From NCBI RefSeq assembly GCF_902459465.1, contig NC_047083.1, positions 10,407,526 through 10,471,525 on the forward strand: a DNA stretch of 64,000 bases. Direction: 5' to 3'. A program made the translations under genes and the position numbers. This document shows positions 13,001 to 22,711 of this stretch, one piece after another. Source of the stretch: Asterias rubens (lineage: Eukaryota > Echinodermata > Asteroidea > Forcipulatida > Asteriidae). Each line of letters starts with the position of its first letter. The first letter of the stretch is position 1. The notes under the pieces are model-generated. The model was not told the DNA's origin. It saw only the letters and a list, made by a program, of their open reading frames with translations, and ran no database searches.

Positions 13001-14255
13001 TTTGATTGATTTAAATAACTAATTAATAAATTAAGTTTTACCTTATGAACATCGTCACAAACGTCAACTATGTAAGGAATTGTTTACATCGTTTTCCATC
13101 ATGGACGCCTGTGCACTGAGCTATATAAATTTGGTAAAACTAACATAAAGTGCACTGGACACCTTTGGTAATTGTCAAAGACCAGTCTTCTCACTTGTTG
13201 TATCTCAACACTGCATAAAATAACAAACCTGTGAAAATTAAGACTCAATTGTGTCGTCGAAATTGTGAGAGAATAATGAAAGAACAAACACCCTTGTCGC
13301 ACAAACTATGTGCTTCCAGATGCCTTGAATTCAAGACCTCATTTTGAGGTCTCTTATTAAATTCAAGTATGTTAGTGAGAAATAACTTCTCTCTCAAAAA
13401 CTACGTTACTTCAGAGGGAGCCGTTTCTCACAATGTTTTATACTATCAACAGCTCTCCATTGCTCGTTACCAAGTAGGTCTTTATGCTAACAATTATGTT
13501 GAGTAACTACCAAACATGTCCAATGCCTTTAACGCATGATTCTTATTTAAAAAATGGTTTTGTTTGATATTACAAGGTTCGTAACGCCATTCAGCGAAGC
13601 AGAGAGAAGCGGGCCTTGACACGCGGTGATTCATCCAAACTATCGACTGATAACTACTCTACGGTTTGTATTTAAATAGTTACTAATTACTTCAAGTTTA
13701 TTAAATAAACAAAGATTTACTTTAAGAATAACGGTGACCCATTTTATAGATAAACTCTGTTCTTTGTTTGTCTCATCACGCAGTATACTGCTGCACCATT
13801 CGCCCTTCCTCCATGGCCCAATGTTTTCGGGGGGTTTTGATTTTGTATTACAAGATATTTTATGTGTAATTGAGGGCAGTTTGTTGTTTGTTTTTGCTTG
13901 TTTTAAGTTTCTAGGGCAAGCGAATTGTTATAACATTATCCAGTTGTCCCAGCCTCTCTTCACACTTCAGTCTGGCAAAACGGCTGATCTATAGTAGTTA
14001 CTTTTCTTAAATCATTTTTTGATTAAGGCTGTCTTGCCATGCAAAGATAAACACTGCATTTTAACTTTTGTTTCTAATGCAAGAACTTTTTTATTATTAA
14101 TTCTCTTATAAATGTGTAAAATCTAGAAGAGGAGCTCTGAGAAGGGGAATCGGATTGTTCCCATGGCAACATCTTCAGAGCCAGAGAAAATTCCTCTCAC
14201 CACCTTCAAGATTAAGACAAGGACTACCACTCACACAACCACACGTAAGAGATGA
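2749..14255 (+). CDS. Adhesion G-protein-coupled receptor (class B2), mucin-like stalk, GAIN/GPS and 7TM; 5' end missing
   Basis: Cell-surface receptor that self-cleaves at its GPS and signals through a 7TM core. Exons: 2749 or 2759-4031, 4141-4299, 4609-4677, 5045-5153, 5914-6048, 6407-6467, 6752-6854, 7223-7278, 7645-7762, 8020-8123, 8616-8721, 9337-9490, 10692-10758, 11537-11603, 11913-11998, 12310-12436, 12889-12930, 13577-13663, 14127-14255; every junction is in phase and uses GT-AG. About 1016 residues are encoded in the window. Order: Ser/Thr/Gln repeats (about 1-390), GAIN-like region, GPS with W, GC, CxCNH and TSFGILM, then TM1 ([11 protein letters not shown]...) to TM7 and a tail ending THTTTRKR. 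The TM core most resembles ADGRD/ADGRG-type receptors, but I do not assign an orthologue. Odd points: a frame break in the stalk and an amplified splice donor after 9490. Confidence 0.92.
4141..6854 (+). CDS. GPCR exons for the GAIN-like region
   Basis: Six short exons (4141-4299, 4609-4677, 5045-5153, 5914-6048, 6407-6467, 6752-6854) joined in phases 0,0,1,1,2,0. They begin [18 protein letters not shown], continue through helical segments ([35 protein letters not shown]) and end with beta-strand-like sequence ([24 protein letters not shown]). This helix-then-strand order directly before a GPS is what a GAIN domain looks like. The introns hold several copies of dispersed repeats, including three of the histone-stem-loop-bearing element. 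Confidence 0.85.
4742..4862 (+). repeat. Histone-stem-loop-bearing dispersed repeat, copy 1
   Basis: aagacgagcagagtatactg, then a hairpin at 4792-4807 with one stem base changed (ggctcttttcagagac), then aaaagagattt about 20 bases on and gtacccgcaagttt. Lies in a GPCR intron. Confidence 0.8.
4921..5025 (+). repeat. Histone-stem-loop-bearing dispersed repeat, copy 2
   Basis: cctgaagacgagcagagtat, exact ggctcttttcagagcc at 4970-4985, then aacactcctatatcaaagag and attt. Same GPCR intron as copy 1. Confidence 0.85.
5235..5720. repeat. Duplicated dispersed repeat in a GPCR intron
   Basis: Segments sharing gaaacatcacac-aa, gaaaac, and ttagttttagatgtgg-agga recur at about 5240, 5430 and 5500. A tRNA-like box (gggattcgagccggggtcc) is at about 5654-5672. 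Likely a nested SINE cluster. Confidence 0.5.
5726..5833 (+). repeat. Histone-stem-loop-bearing dispersed repeat, copy 3
   Basis: cctgaagacgagcagagtat with an intact first hairpin; the second hairpin has lost about four loop/stem bases (ggcttcagagcc) but keeps the accactcc flank and caaaagagatttt downstream. Confidence 0.8.
7223..7762 (+). CDS. GPCR exons carrying the GPS autoproteolysis motif
   Basis: Exons 7223-7278 and 7645-7762 join as [12 protein letters not shown] then [15 protein letters not shown], with the cysteine pairs and [19 protein letters not shown]. The His and the following Thr-Thr match the GPS consensus H-L/x-|-S/T, so cleavage is expected between the two threonines. The peptide after the cut, [13 protein letters not shown], would be the tethered agonist (Stachel) and runs straight into ISDADKN in the next exon. 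Key residues appear intact. Confidence 0.92.
8020..9490 (+). CDS. GPCR exons for TM1 to the start of TM4
   Basis: Exon 8020-8123 encodes [11 protein letters not shown] and TM1 ([20 protein letters not shown]). Exon 8616-8721 encodes TM2 ([20 protein letters not shown]). Exon 9337-9490 encodes TM3 with the family hallmark [16 protein letters not shown] and then [15 protein letters not shown], ending one base into the Gly codon at a gtgaga donor. The 8020 acceptor was chosen over two nearby AGs because only it keeps phase 0 and reproduces the family sequence [10 protein letters not shown]. Confidence 0.93.
9451..10199 (+). repeat. 57/58-bp tandem array made of an exon 3' end plus its splice donor
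   Basis: The last 40 bases of GPCR exon 9337-9490 and the first 18 bases of the following intron are repeated head to tail, about 13 units in all including the original. GT donors lie at 9491, 9549, 9607, 9665, 9723, 9781, 9839, 9897, 9954, 10012, 10069, 10127 and 10185; eleven read gtgag and two (9781, 10185) read gtaag. Most units are 58 bp, two are 57 bp. Only the first donor gives the receptor reading frame; longer exons would meet TGA at 9550-9552 or shift frame in TM4. Confidence 0.96.
10692..13663 (+). CDS. GPCR exons for TM4 to TM7 and proximal tail
   Basis: Exons 10692-10758 ([21 protein letters not shown]), 11537-11603 ([20 protein letters not shown], with the conserved ECL2 Cys-Trp), 11913-11998 (TM5, [16 protein letters not shown]), 12310-12436 (TM6, [18 protein letters not shown], and the start of TM7), 12889-12930 ([14 protein letters not shown]) and 13577-13663 ([20 protein letters not shown]). 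All junctions are in phase. The GLTWIFG and FNAMQGVFIF motifs are diagnostic of class B2 receptors. Confidence 0.93.
14127..14255 (+). CDS. GPCR final coding exon
   Basis: Encodes a short basic, Thr-rich tail from [17 protein letters not shown] to THTTTRKR and a TGA stop at 14253-14255. A possible donor (c|gtaagag at 14244-14245) lies just before the stop, so an alternative tail cannot be excluded. No PDZ-type C-terminus is seen. Confidence 0.75.
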   Translation, partial: KRSSEKGNRIVPMATSSEPEKIPLTTFKIKTRTTTHTTTRKR

Positions 14256-15780
14256 ACTAAAAACAGCTTGTTTGTTTGTTTGTTTGTTTGTTTGTTTGTT
14301 TGTTTGTTTGTTTGTTTGTTTGTTTGTTTGTTTGTGAAGATGATCTTCCCGTCAAGGGAACTTGGCAAAGCTCCCTTACAGGGGAAACACCAAGCTTGCA
14401 ACAGCCAATCTCTCATACACACAAATTGGTTTTAAAGTTTTGGTTAGGAAGTGCACAAGTCAAGAAATTGTGGTTCAGTAACTAGACGAAAATACTCATT
14501 CGACTAGTTCAGTGAGACCAGCGGTCAGCTTGGGGGATTTGACAACTTAGATCTTTGCAGAAAAGTTTGGAGAAAAGTCGAGTTGAAACCAACGGTTCTT
14601 TTCAGAACTCTTGGAGATTAGCAGTGTTGCCGCAAAGCTTTAATCTATAATGTTGATGACTTTTATAGCCTGGTGGGCCTAAAACCTAGATACTAATTTT
14701 TCACAATGTATTTTTGTCTGAATCTTAAGATATGGTAATGACGAGAGAAGACTTCTCACCAGATGGGGAGTTTTTACCGACAAAAACCGTTCGATTTGAG
14801 TCATGGAAAGTCTAAAGATTCAACATTGATTCATCGGTTACAGTTATCATTGTTGTAGGGGAAAAAACATTCGATTTCTTCGTGATTGTAGATTGCTAGA
14901 TTAATGTAAACTTAATGTTGCTCATATATGTATTTGAATTATTTAAAATAATGTTATTTCATTATCAACAAACAAACAAGATAAGTGATTTAAAACGATG
15001 TAATTTTATCAAACCATGCCGTTTGAATGTATTTTACGTGAAAATGTACACAGTCTAAATTCGTTTTATTACACAATTTTAGATCCTGTTCCTGTGAAGG
15101 TTCTTTTAATCATATTTACCATAATTTTCTCTGAGATCATTTTGTGGACTAGAAAGGATTTTAAGCAAAACCCATTATGATTATGACAGTTAACAAGACA
15201 AAAGGCCTAGTAGGAATGCGACGTCAACCACGAGTAATAAGTTTTTGTAAAAAGAAACTTGTCTACGAGCTGCACTAGAGGGCGCTATTGTAGAAAACGG
15301 AGAAAAACAGTTTTAATTTTGTGTGGAAAAACTCGCTCCGCGTCGAAGTTTTCTTTTTACAAAGCCATTTCGTCGCTTTATTTACTTGTAAGAATCAAAT
15401 ACAGGGGGGGGGGGGGGGTATATACCGGGTAAAATGGCGAAAATGTTCAGAGAATAATTGTCAAGACATTATTATCACCATAAGCTTCTATCTTTCTACC
15501 CCTCCTGCATGGCTAATTAACATATTGATGTGGATTGAATGAACGCACCGCCAATCGTATTGGAGTTAACGATTTAGTTAGAAGTACACATTATACTGCG
15601 TTCCAAACTGCTAATTGGAGTAGTTAGAAGAACTTGTTAGTTGTATGTTTAATGGATACAAAAACAAATATTAATGTGGTGGTTGTAAATTACGCGAGAG
15701 TAGTGCTTGATTGGAATTGGAGAGTAGTTTCGGAAAAGTGTACGTCGTTCTTCTCCACCTCTTTTTCATCCGCTATATGA
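14256..15780. other. 3' flank of the GPCR gene, no further gene seen
   Basis: Contains a (TTTG)n microsatellite at about 14269-14334 directly after the stop, a fragment of a dispersed repeat at 14335-14425 whose inverse occurs near 28190-28262, and a 15-base poly-G at 15404-15418. An aataaa-like signal occurs at about 15780. The 3' end of the transcript cannot be set. Confidence 0.5.
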
Positions 15781-18780
15781 AATAAAATAGTAATCAATTT
15801 ACTCAAAATGAGATATTTCTAATGATACAAATGAGTGAAAAGTGGTGGCAGGAAATGGACAGTTTTCCACAACTAATAAAAGTTTATTAGGCCTATAAAA
15901 ATAGTAATATAGTTTTTTAGCGTGTACTCACATTTTGGTTCCAACTTGACGTTCATGATTAGCCTTTGCATTATTCCAAACGACAGAGGGCGCTGTAAAG
16001 CACAACAAACGTGGGTGGGTCAGATCAATCAGTACATGTCACTCGTAATAACGTCCAATCCATGCCGTATTCTAGGTCTCTATGCAAACACGATCCTTGT
16101 TGAATAATTGCAGAAGGTTCACAGTCCATAATGGAAGTTCAAATCGGTCAATAAATCCATGGGGGAATCAAGTTCTTGCTGTATATAGGTCCATGACACA
16201 GTACGAGGCCTTCCTGACCCAACTCGACTTCCCCCTCCACACGTTAGGCTTTCCTGTACAACTCGACCTCTTCCTCCACATACATAGTGTACGAGGCCTT
16301 CCTGCCAAACTCGACCTCCCCTCCACACATAGTGTACGAGGCCTTCCTGCCCAGCTCGACCTTCATGTCCAACTCGACCGTACCGTTCGCTGAAAATTAG
16401 TAGATTATAGAGCGCCGAAGGTGCAAGATGGTAACTCGAACTGTCTGTATTGCAATGCGCAGGACGCCCTGTCAGCGATCGACTCATTTGATGCAACCCT
16501 ATCGGCGCTCTCTATAATCTCTAGACTTGGTTCCAAGTCTGCAATCGTGGCTTGAGTCTACCCTATAGCCAATTATAGTGAAATAGCGCCCTCTTGTTAG
16601 ATTAACCTCCGTCATCAGCCTGCGAGTTGGAGCGCATGATAACTAATCTGTGGGCGTTTTTTTTTAAAGGGCTAAGTGTGTTCGGAAAGGATGAATTAAA
16701 GATCATTTTGTGTGAGTTTTGTGAGTTAAAGTTGTTGGGACGGAAGAGTAAGGTTTTTATTTGCGATTTGTTCCACAAATAAAGAAATGAAGGGAGAAAC
16801 TGGTCAAAAGAAAGAATGATAAACAAACGTTTATGTAATCAAATCACTTTGTCACAAATTAATGTAAATTTTTGTTCCAAATCAGTAAGTGGAACAAGTG
16901 GGTCATAAACAAGGATTTATCACAAGGATTGGGACAGGATAAAAGAAGCTATGTATTGGGCGGGGTGGGGTGTGACAGATAAGTGTGAGATAAGGATAAC
17001 ATCAGTAAACTGGTTTTATTTAAACAAGAATGATTAATGACAACACTTTGTGTCATTTAGATTCGAATTGACTAATCATTTAATATTTCAAGTAAGGTTT
17101 TTAAGAATCAATACATTCTTGTGGGTCAATGAATGTGACAGGGATTTCTGTTTACTTTTAAGTCATGAATCGATTGATTTTAATGGATTTTGTTTCGGCC
17201 AGGCATTTTGTGAATACAATCCATGCATCTTTGAATCGACTACAATCTAGACACATTAATTGATATGAATACAAACAATCATATTGCAAAGAATCAAAGT
17301 CATGGTACAACAATAATTGTGTTTGTGTACAAAAAAAACCCAACTCAAAACATAAATAAATAAATGAACAAATAAATAAATAAATAAGTAAACAAATAAA
17401 TAAAATAAAATAAAATAAATGAAATAAATAAAAATAAAAATTAAGTTTGTTCTTGATAATGTCAATTTTTCATTTGGTATTTAAATGTTAACGGATTATT
17501 TCCACATTTTATTATAGTACTGGTGAATAAAGTAAATTAGATTGTTAATTACCAAAGTAATTAAATGTAATAATTCTCACAGTATTTGGGGTATAATTCC
17601 CAGTCATTGGTGTGTAGCTTTTTTTATATTATTATACAAGAAATAATGGATCAATTTAAATGATATGTTGTTAAACTTGTTGTCTATCTCAAATTCATTC
17701 CCAATTTGATCAAAACAAAAGATGCCATCATATATTTCTCTTTGGTTCTGTGGTGACTTTATCTCATAATGACAATGGCAAGCATGCCCTCTATCTTTGA
17801 TAGTAAATAGACAGGACAACAAAATGAAACTAAAAATTTGACGGCAGTATAAAATGTTACGTATACCCTGTTTAGGATAGTTTGGGTTCACAATTTAGCA
17901 GCTGCTCAAACATTAATAAGTACCAGGCATGTTAGCTTATACTTCAAACCCTTAACATTAAATATTAAACAAAACTTCTCTAAACTGTATTTACAAGCAG
18001 AAATTTATGTACAACATTTGCAAATATTTTAAGAATTTTTTTTTTGAAGTTTTAAAAGAGTGATATTTCTAAAAAATCACAAAGATATTAAACTTATAAT
18101 TTTTTTAAAGAAGATAATTTTTGTAATTGCAGCAATAAATTTCAAGTTCAAAAGCACACTTAAATTGAAAACAGTAGGAATAAAGAATCTGAAAATTGAC
18201 TCATAAATTGAATATAAATTTGAATAGTCCATGCTTCTCACATATTAAGGTTGGTCCAAGAAGCTAAAAATTACATTCTGTGTTCATTTTGACTTCATTT
18301 AAACCCTCAATAAGAGATGCAAGTTTCACATTTTAAACTGCGTTTTGGGTCTCTTTAGCTTTAGTGTTTAAAAGTATTGTTTTGAGCAATTACCAATAGT
18401 ATCCAGTACCTTTAAAAGCATGAAAAGGTTACTTATAATTTGCATATAAATTATTCACAGTACAGTTAAAACTAAAATTGTGGAACTACTGTCAATTCTT
18501 CATTTAAAAAACATCAAGTCTTTTGACACGGCAAGGTGACAAACCAAACAACGGCAAGTATTTACAGTCATGCAATTCAATCAGAAGTAATGTCCAAATA
18601 CCAACATCTGAATCTAAATTATCTCAATCTGAGTTATTGAGTTGGCAAGGCATCCTAAAGGAAAGATGGATCATCCATTCAACTTGGCTCCGCCTACTTG
18701 AATAGAAAATTCCATCTATCAACTCATAAACATATTCGCACCATCGCACTCATAAACATTCATTACTTGTATAAGATTTA
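15781..18780. other. Intergenic region between two convergent genes
   Basis: No coding exon recognised. It holds a degenerate tandem repeat of roughly 60 bp at 16195-16385 (tgtacgaggccttcctg...), several agagggcgct motifs (15983, 16586), an A/T-rich (TAAA)n tract at 17350-17445, and a fragment of the 390-bp inverted-repeat element at about 18350-18417. The GPCR gene and the minus-strand gene converge here. Confidence 0.5.
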
Positions 18781-19704
18781 AGAGTGATCAGTCTTCTTAG
18801 CTAATCGTATTAACTCATCTCTTATTGCAGCTACTAGATTAGTCAACTCTGCCCTCTTGATTTAAGAGTGATCAGTCTTCTTAGCTAATCGTATTAACTC
18901 ATCTCTTATTGCAGCTACTAGATTAGTCGACTCTGCCCTCTTGATTTAAGAGTGATCAGTCTTCTTAGCTAATCGTATTAACTCATCTCTTATTGCAGCT
19001 ACTAGATTAGTCAACTCTGCCCTCTTGATTTAAGAGTGATCAGTCTTCTTAGCTAATCGTATTAACTCATCTCTTATTGCCGCTACTAGATTAGTCGACT
19101 CTGCCCTCTTGATTTAAGAGTGATCAGTCTTCTTAGCTAATCGTATTAACTCATCTCTTATTGCAGCTACTAGATTAGTCAACTCTGCCCTCTTGATTTA
19201 AGAGTGATCAGTCTTCTTAGCTAATCGTATTAACTCATCTCTTATTGCAGCTACTAGATTAGTCGACTCTGCCCTCTTGATTTAAGAGTGATCAGTCTTC
19301 TTAGCTAAACGTATTAACTCATCTCTTATTGCAGCTACTAGATTAGTCAACTCTGCCCTCTTGATTTAAGAGTGATCAGTCTTCTTAGCTAATCGTATTA
19401 ACTCATCTCTTATTGCCGCTACTAGATTAGTCGACTCTGCCCTCTTGATTTAAGAGTGATCAGTCTTCTTAGCTAATCGTATTAACTCATCTCTTATTGC
19501 AGCTACTAGGTTAATCAACTCTGCCCTCTTGATTTAAGAGTGATCAGTCTTCTTAGCTAATCGTATTAACTCATCTCTTATTGCAGCTACTAGATTAGTC
19601 GACTCTGCCCTCTTGATTTAAGAGTGATCAGTCTTCTTAGCTAATCGTATTAACTCATCTCTTATTGCCGCTACTAGATTAGTTGACTCTGCCCCTCTTG
19701 ACAC
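18781..19704 (-). repeat. 84-bp tandem array copied from a coding 3' end including its stop codon
   Basis: Ten extra units of exactly 84 bp plus the original lie downstream of the stop of the KIAA1549-like gene. Each unit, read on minus, is 28 codons: sense codons matching NLVAAIRDELIRLAKKTDHS, then TAA. Units alternate between agtcaact and agtcgact (Leu/Ser codon), giving a 168-bp dimer, and every second agtcgact unit has gccgct instead of gcagct (units 4 and 8), giving a 336-bp tetramer. The array would lie in the 3' UTR of the transcript. Confidence 0.96.
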
Positions 19705-22700
19705 ATCAATCTCATCATACCCATCCTTAATCGGTTTACCAACTCTACGCTCCATTGCGATGGTCGATAACATATCACCTTGTTTAGGATCTGGGTCTGA
19801 TGCCACAGCATCTTTCTTATCTCTGGACATTCTCATCGTATAAGGGTCTTCCTCCGAAGCAGCGTTAGGATACTCAAGTAAGTTATGACTCGCGGTCAAA
19901 TCGTTATGAGAACTCTTCTTAAGGTAGGGATCCAGATATGGATCATCAACTTGAGACGTTTCCAGATCGGGTACGTGTCGTCTAGAGCTTTGCTGCTCCA
20001 TGAATGGCTCAATGTTGCGTCCATCGGACGTTGTTCTTTGGTTTAGTGTTTGTTCTTGGTCAGTCTTTCTTGTCAGTCTTTTCATCCATGGTTCAGAAGT
20101 GTGTGTTGCAACACTTACTGGATCAGGCATATGTAGATGACGTGCTTCATCGGGTTTGGGTTTCCTATCCACTCTGCCAGCAACCGATGAGGTCTGAAAA
20201 ATAAAGTTAACACAATTCCATTATTAAGAATGATTATTGATTTAGCATTAGGCTTGAAGCTAGATGAAGACTTCTGCACAAGGAGAAGCAAGATGGAAAT
20301 CATAACCGGATAGGACCCTCATCAATTAGCGGACCCCCTGCTGATTTTTGATATTTTGAAATTTAACATAGTCTTCAACCACTTCAAGAAATACCATGGT
20401 AAACCTAACACATAAAAATAATACCAATATTAATATGGACTTGTTAATGCACACATCTCTTGAAACCGATAAAGGCGCATGCAAAAAACAACAGAGTGAC
20501 ACAAAAGTTATGTTCAAACCAAATGTGCCTTCAATTTATCATCTCTTTAATATATGTTCAAAGATTATGTTCAAGTTACAGGCCTTGAACGTTACTCTTT
20601 TAGGGGAACAGCAATTTTCCGCTGGTAATGGGCACTTCTAAGATATCAATTAGAATTTCTATTTGAACTTTGCAAAAGTCACTACAGCAAAAGCACAGGA
20701 CACCATGACAATTGCTGTGGATGAATCAACTTGAGGCCTGATGTAATGCACAAATAAAGAATAACCACATAATAATGACCAGCACTGAAAAGTTGCTTGA
20801 TTGAAACTTTGAACAGCAATGGACTGATGTTATTTAATGTTATTTAAATTTCTTGCCTGTATGTAGAGTTCTCCGGTATTTTAATGTTTTTGTTGTTGTT
20901 CTTGTGTGTTGTTGCGGTCGGTTAAACATTTCCTTTTTAATATATAGATGGATTGCGATGCACGTCGTTGGCCGCCATCTTTGATGTAACAATGGATATT
21001 AAAGTGTGTACGTGCTACGCAACGACTCTCGGCCAGTGATGGCTCTTCACGCGTACATATTCATCAAGGATGGCGGCCGATGACGTATGTTGCAATTCGT
21101 CTTTTGTGCTTTCCCTAATGTTTATTTTAAAAATATTTTACTGTATAACATTGACGCAATTTAGCCATTGGCTACAAGTTCAATTTTAATCAACCATCAA
21201 TAATATAATAACTGAACAATTAGAATCCTTACCAGCTGCTGTGATTGTTGAAGCTGATTAAGCTCATCCTCTGCGTGATACGGATTCCATACAACATCAG
21301 ACGTCTTATCAGGTATATGCGTAACTGGTACTACAAGGACACGAGTTCCGACATCAGAAACCTCCTCCTCCTTCTTCTTGGGTTGTTTTCTGTCTTCATG
21401 TTCCGTGATGAAAGTCCTGCTGTCTTTCCTGAAATTTAAGAATAAAAAAATTTAAGTTTGACTTCAATAAAATAATAATACTGAATGCATTTGATTAGCT
21501 TCCCTGTGTGTACCAGGGGCTTACACTCGTGGTAGCCACCAGAGACCCGCTCTAGAGTTGGGTCTGTAATGGCTGACACTGAGGGCCACCACCGGGGCAC
21601 GAATATCACATGATGGCTAATCAAACAAATCGTGTAAGCTAATCAAACGCACCCAATAATAGTGGCTTCTTATAATATAGCGCACATATCCGTCACTCAG
21701 TGACACTCAATCTGCGTCAGCATTCACTTTTTTCCTGAAGAACACATATATCCAACTCAGATCTCTATCTCCAAGCTAAGAGCCAAAGTTCCCCAAGCTA
21801 AGAGCCAACGTCTGCCACCCTGAGCTTCCAGCCAGCAAGCTTATCCTCTGGGAGCCTTTAATGCAAGGTCAAGCTCAAAGAGGTTGAGGTTACCTGACCT
21901 ATGTTGATCTACTAAGAAGAAGGGACACTGTGTTTGTGACAGCTTGAGACATATACTTACAATGTTGAGTATGGACCTCCGCCCAATGCTGCATCTTTAT
22001 CCTTCACAAACAACTGAAAAAAACAAAGCATGAAAATATTATAAGCAGGCATACATTGTATTGTTGTTTGGATCCATAGGAACATTCATTCAGAAGCCCT
22101 TCATTCCTATCACAATCAGAGCTCAAATTGTACACGGGACGACTGGCCTTAGGGCAATGACTTCTGGATCAGGGCAGTAAACTCATGATCAGACGAGTCT
22201 AGATGGGTTTGGTTTTTTGAATAACATTACTTCACTCTGCAATATATTGAACTGAAACAAGTTATGTTTACATGATGACGACTCGTATAAAATGGCATTT
22301 CAATTGATTTTAAGAATCTACACATAGGCTTAAAGACACATTTATGAGATCTTCTTATGTTATCTTCTATAACATGTAGCTATTTTTTGTGGACCCCCCC
22401 CCTCCTCTCCCAAGTTGGAGCCTTTAAAATTACTTTATTAATAAACATTTGAGGTCTCAATACCCTGCAGTTTGGTGGATGCCCCCCCCCCCCCCGCAAG
22501 TTTGAGTCCTTTAAATAAACAGAAGTAATAAACACAAGGCCTGTCTACTACTTCCTACCTTATCGTCTGCTGTTGATGTCGCTTCATCTGTTGCTAAGGG
22601 TGAGACGGCGTTCTTAGATAAACCGACCAATGAAAAGGCTTCATCTATCAGATGATGAACTCTCCTTCTAGCTTCGTTTAATGCTTCTGGATGACGCTTT

Positions 22701-22711
22701 GATGATGTCAT
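19618..22711 (-). CDS. KIAA1549-like exons 11-14: distal cytoplasmic tail and stop
   Basis: Exon 22711-22559 (HPEALNEARRRVHHLIDEAF), 22013-21961 (LFVKDKDAALGGGPYSTL), 21428-21233 (VLVVPVTHIPDKTSDVVWNP then YHAEDELNQLQQ), and 20193-19618 ending LVAAIRDELIRLAKKTDHS with TAA at 19618-19620. These predicted helices with Arg/Leu/Glu pattern are the best-conserved looking part of the protein. The final codons are the source of the downstream 84-bp array. Confidence 0.9.

Noticed and set aside
14231-14485. [12 protein letters not shown] ORFs after the GPCR stop
   Set aside because: Translation of the (TTTG)n microsatellite in both strands.
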